Of a stretch of DNA of 60,450 nucleotides, positions 56,317 to 60,450 are shown in pieces (position 1 is the stretch's first letter; each line of letters starts with the position of its first letter). The DNA comes from a virus. The translations under genes were made by a program, and so were the position numbers. Below the pieces are notes generated by a model. That model saw only the letters and a list, made by a program, of their open reading frames with translations. It ran no database searches and had not been told where the DNA came from. The DNA is taken from IMG/VR virus record IMGVR_UViG_3300028377_000012, positions 1 to 60,450 of that record; one strand, written 5' to 3'.

Positions 56317-58599
56317 ATGACTCAACAATATATTGCATCTCCAGGTGTCCAAATCAATGAAGTAGATGTATCTCTGCGCGTAAATGCACCGCTTGGTGTG
56401 GGTGTTCTTGCAATGGGATTTGCTGGCCAAGGCCCAACAGATGAAGTTCTGCAAGTTACATCTCTATCAGAATATGAAAGCGTTTACGGTAAACCAACTA
56501 CACCAGCAGAGCGTTACAGTTACCATACTGTTAAGGCATTGTTTGATTCTCCTGCTAACATTTACTTCTCTCGTCTGCCTTATGGTGCTAGCGGTGGTAG
56601 TATCTTTTCAGAAGATAAATACAGTGCACTTGTGTATCCAGTTCTACCAGATGATGGCTCCACTTCATATGCAGATTTATCGGCTGAAGGATTAAGCTCA
56701 GGGTCAGAAAATATTAGTGCATATTATTTAACAAAACCATATCACGTTGAACTTAGTCGCAAAGCGTATGAGGGTCTTATCAACGGTGAACTTGACTGGT
56801 CTGATATTTTTGGTGAAGAAGATGGTGACGTTGATTATACATCGTTAAGTGACGGTAAGAATGGAATGGGTCGCGCTGGACTAATTGTATTAAATACATC
56901 TAAGGGGACTATAAATGAAACATATGAAGGTAATTACCTCGCTATTTCTGATAATCGTAATACTGATCCAAATTCTAAATATACTGATGTTACTAGTATT
57001 AATAGTATTAATAATTCTGAATCGGGTGATGATTATATAACAATCCCTGAGTCTCGTCTTGATTTTGCTCTTTCCGCTGACACATCTAAAGGAGGTTCAC
57101 TTTCGGAGGTTATGGAAAATATTCCATCTTTCAATATTGGCATTCCCGAATTTGATGATATTCTTACCGTGGGGATTATTAAGCTTCGTAAGACACCATT
57201 TACAAATTCTGCAATTGCATTATCATATGCTATTACTGAATCATACATTGGTTCGTTTGATCCAGATCGTGAATTACAAAACCCAACTGGTGGATCAAAT
57301 CAAAGTATCTTCTTAGAAACTGTTGATAATCAAAGTAATAACTTACGGTTCTTTGTTAATCCATACCTTCAAGATGTATTTTCCTTGAACGTTACTGGTG
57401 ACTCACTACCAAAGGTATCACTTCGTGTTCTAGATGATCAATCAACTACATTGTCGCCACATTTATCTGCTCCAGTGGCAGAATATGCAAATGAAGCATT
57501 CCCACTTGGTGTTTTTCAAAATACCCGTGGTGCTGATAAAACAATCGGCGCACTTCCTTCAAAAATTGAACGAGTTCTTGATCTTGTTGAAAATCCAGAT
57601 TTATTTGAGCTTGATTTACTTGTCGAGGGTGGACTTGGGACAATTTTTTGTTCAACACATGAGTTATCATCTGAAACGTATGATGATCGTGTATCATGGC
57701 CTTCACTTAGTGCAATGATAGACCAATCTGGCGATTCATCTCTTAAAACAACACAGGATAATTATAATACAATCTTTGGTGCATTTGAGCAATTTTGTTC
57801 AAAGGCAAGAAAAGATTGTATGTTTATTGCAGACCCAATTCGTCAAATCTTCATCAGTGGGGAAAATTCAATTGTAACAAAGCAAACATATGAACTTGAT
57901 GGTGTTCGTATTGCCAAGACATTTAGTAAATTTATCTATTGGCCTTTGCGCAATCAGTTTGCAACAGCTAACAGTAGCTATGCAGCAACATATGGTAATT
58001 GGGTTAAGGTTTATGATGGTGTATCAAATCGCCAAACGTGGGTTCCATACTCAGGTTTCGCAGCTTCATTGATGGCTAACATGGATAATGTATGGGATGC
58101 CCCTGCTGGTCTTACAAGAGGTATTAATGGTAACATCAACGATATTGCTATATACCCTAAACAAAAAGAGCGTGATCAACTATATAAGATCAGTGTTAAC
58201 CCCATTATGTTTAGTCCTACGGATGGTTTTGTTACATGGGGTCAAAAGACTCTTATGGCAAAACCGAGTGCGTTCGATAGAATTAATGTGAGACGTGTTT
58301 TCTTGTATCTTGAAAAGGCAACACTGAGAACCGTTAAGTATTTTGTATTCGAGCCAAATACTTTGTTTACTCGTAACCAAGTCGTTAATGTCCTTAATCC
58401 ACTATTTGAGGGTGTTAAGAATAATGATGGTATTCGTGATTATTACTTATTATGTAATGAAAAAAATAATACTGATGAGGTTCTAGAACAAAATCAAATG
58501 AAAATCGATATCTATATAAAACCAACCAAAACAGCCGAATTTATTTTGGTTGACTTCATCGCAACTCGCCAAGATGCTAACTTCCAAGAACTTATATAA
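56317..58599 (+). CDS. 18: Tail sheath protein (T4 gp18-like)
   Basis: A 760-residue protein (T4 gp18 is 659) that forms the contractile sheath. The N-terminus YIASPGVQINEVDVS and following VLAMGFAGQGPTDEV, with YHTVKALFDSPANIYFSRLP, is typical of gp18. The C-terminal domain with RRVFLYLEKATLRTVKYFVF, FEPNTLFTRNQV and a final MKIDIYIKPTKTAEFILVDF strand matches the conserved sheath fold that interlocks with neighbours. Extra length lies in the middle, exposed domains (about residues 100-330). A terminator follows. Confidence 0.95.
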   Translation: MTQQYIASPGVQINEVDVSLRVNAPLGVGVLAMGFAGQGPTDEVLQVTSLSEYESVYGKPTTPAERYSYHTVKALFDSPANIYFSRLPYGASGGSIFSEDKYSALVYPVLPDDGSTSYADLSAEGLSSGSENISAYYLTKPYHVELSRKAYEGLINGELDWSDIFGEEDGDVDYTSLSDGKNGMGRAGLIVLNTSKGTINETYEGNYLAISDNRNTDPNSKYTDVTSINSINNSESGDDYITIPESRLDFALSADTSKGGSLSEVMENIPSFNIGIPEFDDILTVGIIKLRKTPFTNSAIALSYAITESYIGSFDPDRELQNPTGGSNQSIFLETVDNQSNNLRFFVNPYLQDVFSLNVTGDSLPKVSLRVLDDQSTTLSPHLSAPVAEYANEAFPLGVFQNTRGADKTIGALPSKIERVLDLVENPDLFELDLLVEGGLGTIFCSTHELSSETYDDRVSWPSLSAMIDQSGDSSLKTTQDNYNTIFGAFEQFCSKARKDCMFIADPIRQIFISGENSIVTKQTYELDGVRIAKTFSKFIYWPLRNQFATANSSYAATYGNWVKVYDGVSNRQTWVPYSGFAASLMANMDNVWDAPAGLTRGINGNINDIAIYPKQKERDQLYKISVNPIMFSPTDGFVTWGQKTLMAKPSAFDRINVRRVFLYLEKATLRTVKYFVFEPNTLFTRNQVVNVLNPLFEGVKNNDGIRDYYLLCNEKNNTDEVLEQNQMKIDIYIKPTKTAEFILVDFIATRQDANFQELI

Positions 58600-58620
58600 C
58601 TTTTAAGTCATATATTTAAC

Positions 58621-58648
58621 AAAACCCATAGTAATGTGGGTTTTTTAT
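58621..58648 (+). terminator. Rho-independent terminator after sheath gene
   Basis: A 10-bp stem AAAACCCATA/TGTGGGTTTT (one G-T pair) with a GTAA loop and a run of T. Confidence 0.9.
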
Positions 58649-58668
58649 TTGACAAAAACGGCTGACTC

Positions 58669-58676
58669 TATAAACA
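58669..58676 (+). promoter_or_regulatory. Variant late promoter octamer
   Basis: TATAAACA, then TTTAAT and the ATG at 58683; one base differs from consensus. Confidence 0.5.
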
Positions 58677-58682
58677 TTTAAT

Positions 58683-59411
58683 ATGGGATTATCAAGTAAT
58701 AGAAATGCTAAACGCGCACTCTCTAGGCAATTAGGTCGTTTAAACAGACCAAATTTTAAACAGACCGTATTAGTTGATAGTAAGCGCAAATTGATAGATA
58801 GTATAAATTCTGATAGATCAATTAACACTATTTTAAATACCCAAGCTGAAAAAGATCAATTAATTTATAATTTTGAAAAAGAAATTTTAAATAAAAAGCG
58901 TGAAAAATTTTCACCATATGTTGAAACTGATATTGAAACTGAATATGTTGAACAACCATGCACGACCCAATTTGACTTTGGTAATACTAGTTGGATTGGA
59001 GAAACTTGGAGAACTGAAGCAGTATTTACAGGTGTAGCGGAGGATGATATACTATATATTGATAGTTGGCATATAGTGCCAATTACGACGGGATCCAGAT
59101 ATGGGTATATTGAGTTCCTTATCAAACCAGATATTGAAAGTATTATATTTACAATTACACATGATCGTGATTCAAAAGATGATAATGCTTGGATAAAAGC
59201 GTATAAAAACGATGTGTTAATAGCCGAAGATGTTAGTATTTTGGGGCAGTATGATCCAAATTATTGGTTGTTGGAAGGAGGGAGTAGCTTTCAACTATCA
59301 GCCAATAATTTAACTTCAGATGGTTGCGAAACCAAAATAAAACTAGAGGGTCGAATGGATGGTGGCACTCCTACATACATTACTGTTGAGGTTGACAATA
59401 TTATAAAATAA
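58683..59411 (+). CDS. Virion-type protein, unknown, 242 aa
   Basis: The N-terminal part (residues 1-80) is basic and helical, with KREKFSPYVETDIETEYVE near residue 75, a segment shared with the next gene. The C-terminal 150 residues are beta-rich (TSWIGETWRTEAVFTG, then SRYGYIEFLIKPDIESIIF) and could be a jelly-roll or carbohydrate-binding-like domain. Possibly a tail or decoration protein, given the position after the sheath gene. No family is named. Confidence 0.6.
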   Translation: MGLSSNRNAKRALSRQLGRLNRPNFKQTVLVDSKRKLIDSINSDRSINTILNTQAEKDQLIYNFEKEILNKKREKFSPYVETDIETEYVEQPCTTQFDFGNTSWIGETWRTEAVFTGVAEDDILYIDSWHIVPITTGSRYGYIEFLIKPDIESIIFTITHDRDSKDDNAWIKAYKNDVLIAEDVSILGQYDPNYWLLEGGSSFQLSANNLTSDGCETKIKLEGRMDGGTPTYITVEVDNIIK

Positions 59412-59416
59412 CTAAT

Positions 59417-59887
59417 ATGAATTTATCAAAGAGAAGGCGCATTTTAGACAATAATAGAGATATTCGATCATCTATTATTAAAAAGCGTGTATTAGCGGAT
59501 CGCCAAATGAGAAATGATATTGTAAATGTGAATAAATATATTGGTCAAAAAAGATATAAATTTTCACCATATGTTGAAACTGAATATGTTGAACCAGAAC
59601 CAGAATTTGGTATATGTGATTTAGTTGATACAGACTTCGAGGACGATTGTGAATATTATGGCAATTTGTTCTTAACGGGGCCATTTGCAATTCTTGAAAA
59701 TTTTGAAACTAGAACAAATGACGAAATTGGTGGGGAATTTTTTAATGTGGGTTTATTTAATTATGTTGAGGATTTTGAAACTAGAACAAATGACGAAATT
59801 GGTGGGGAATTTTTTAATGTGGGTTTATTTAATTATGTTGAGGATTTTGAAGATGGGTTATCGCATGGCGAATTAATAAATTTGTGA
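59417..59887 (+). CDS. Virion-type protein with internal tandem repeat, 156 aa
   Basis: The N-terminal basic helical region and KFSPYVETEYVEPEPE resemble the previous gene, so the two look like paralogs that differ in cargo. The C-terminal half contains a perfect 72-bp tandem repeat encoding 24 residues twice (FETRTNDEIGGEFFNVGLF and following). It starts 5 nt after the previous stop. The function is unknown; the repeats may set the length of a surface element. Confidence 0.6.
   Translation: MNLSKRRRILDNNRDIRSSIIKKRVLADRQMRNDIVNVNKYIGQKRYKFSPYVETEYVEPEPEFGICDLVDTDFEDDCEYYGNLFLTGPFAILENFETRTNDEIGGEFFNVGLFNYVEDFETRTNDEIGGEFFNVGLFNYVEDFEDGLSHGELINL
59701..59844. repeat. Perfect 72-bp tandem repeat (two copies)
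   Basis: Units 59701-59772 and 59773-59844 are identical and in frame (24 codons each), followed by the first bases of a third copy. Confidence 0.95.
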
Positions 59888-59901
59888 AAACTCACCACAA
59901 T

Positions 59902-59909
59902 TATAAATA
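59902..59909 (+). promoter_or_regulatory. Late promoter octamer
   Basis: TATAAATA, then ATTAAT and the ATG at 59916. Confidence 0.75.
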
Positions 59910-59915
59910 ATTAAT

Positions 59916-60450
59916 ATGGCTGAAGGTGGAATAATTTATACAAAGACAATTGATGCATCCGTTCAAGATGGCGTTGATAATAGTTTGATCATACAACCCA
60001 ATTACGCTTATCAAAAGAAATTTGTATTTGGTGGTGATTGGGAACATATAGCAATAGGTTTTTTTATAAGTTATACTAATTCTATAACAGATAATAACAA
60101 ATCATTCGTATCAGGCCAAGCTGATGTAAGTAGTGGGGGATCATCAAAGGACACAAATACTTACTACGGAATTATTAAAGATTCACCAACTAAGTATTTA
60201 CCAGAAGTAGTAGGGCAACCATTACTTGCTGGTCAGATGTTCTTTGGAGCTATGCATAATAATCTTGTTGGAATTAACAGTCTCGCTTACAATACCAATC
60301 AATTCAACGACGACGGTGGTAATAGTTATGGCGGGTCTCTGTTATTATCAAATGAAGTCAATACCACTCGTAGATATTCCAATAATAGTGGGAGAATGCG
60401 AAGCAATATACCTCTAACTCGTAGCAGCGACACTACAAACTTTGCTGCAT
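59916..60450 (+). CDS. Late protein, unknown, 3' end outside window
   Basis: The frame is open for 178 codons from ATG 59916 to the right edge. The product is polar and beta-rich, with Ser/Asn/Gly-rich loops (IIYTKTIDASVQDGVDN, YAYQKKFVFGGDWEHIAIG), as in virion surface or tail proteins. A late promoter lies 6 nt before the ATG. No family can be named from this part. Confidence 0.6.
   Translation, partial: MAEGGIIYTKTIDASVQDGVDNSLIIQPNYAYQKKFVFGGDWEHIAIGFFISYTNSITDNNKSFVSGQADVSSGGSSKDTNTYYGIIKDSPTKYLPEVVGQPLLAGQMFFGAMHNNLVGINSLAYNTNQFNDDGGNSYGGSLLLSNEVNTTRRYSNNSGRMRSNIPLTRSSDTTNFAA

Noticed and set aside
1-60450. tRNA genes
   Set aside because: No cloverleaf with a GTTCRA-type T-loop and matching acceptor stem was found by eye; a tRNAscan run would settle it.

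Overview
The window is part of the genome of a T4-like (myovirus, Tevenvirinae-type) tailed phage with AT-rich DNA. Recognisable T4-type replication and recombination proteins are gp45 clamp, gp32 SSB, gp41 helicase, UvsX, gp43 polymerase, UvsY, UvsW, gp47/gp46, gp61 primase and RNase H. The late sigma factor gp55 is present, as are structural proteins gp20 portal, gp14, gp15, gp17 terminase and gp18 sheath. The host cannot be named from the sequence. Promoters of sigma70 type (TTGACA-like / TGnTATAAT) argue for a proteobacterial-type RNA polymerase.

Layout. Positions 1-24815 run leftward: an amidoligase-like gene (cut by the window edge), portal, RNase H, an rml nucleotide-sugar cluster, clamp, SSB, helicase, a block of small unknown genes, UvsX, polymerase and a glycosyltransferase. 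A divergent intergenic region (24816-25202) separates this arm from a mostly rightward arm: gp15, UvsY, YopX-like, UvsW, gp55, gp47, a glycosyltransferase/FkbM methyltransferase insertion, gp46, small late genes, a metallophosphoesterase, a P-loop kinase and primase. From 45.9 kb the strands alternate: small late internal-protein-like genes, gp14, a nucleotidyltransferase/ADP-ribosyltransferase-like fusion, an acidic core-like protein, terminase, a tail-tube-like protein, sheath and further virion-type genes to the right edge.

Main discoveries. (1) The terminase large subunit is interrupted by two inteins. One is a class-3-type Ala-1 intein with a LAGLIDADG endonuclease, placed in the Walker A motif. 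The other is an atypically split mini-intein (44 + 113 residues) placed just before Walker B, so the gene is fractured into two reading frames and needs protein trans-splicing to give a 621-residue enzyme. (2) Transcription looks largely leaderless. Seven early promoters have an extended -10 box exactly 6 nt before ATG, and most late promoters (NATAAATAATT) lie 5-8 nt before ATG. Gene 32 is the exception: it has a roughly 75-nt leader with two hairpins carrying the same CAUAAU loop, a candidate autoregulatory site. (3) A set of late proteins begins with short N-terminal segments that resemble T4 capsid-targeting sequences with prohead-protease sites. Several carry enzyme domains (GNAT, nucleotidyltransferase plus ART-like, possibly amidoligase), suggesting head-packaged, injected effectors. 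(4) A late promoter drives a structure-prone non-coding segment upstream of gene 41.

Many small genes are unassigned. Gene junctions repeatedly carry short duplications of neighbouring gene ends or starts, consistent with modular shuffling.
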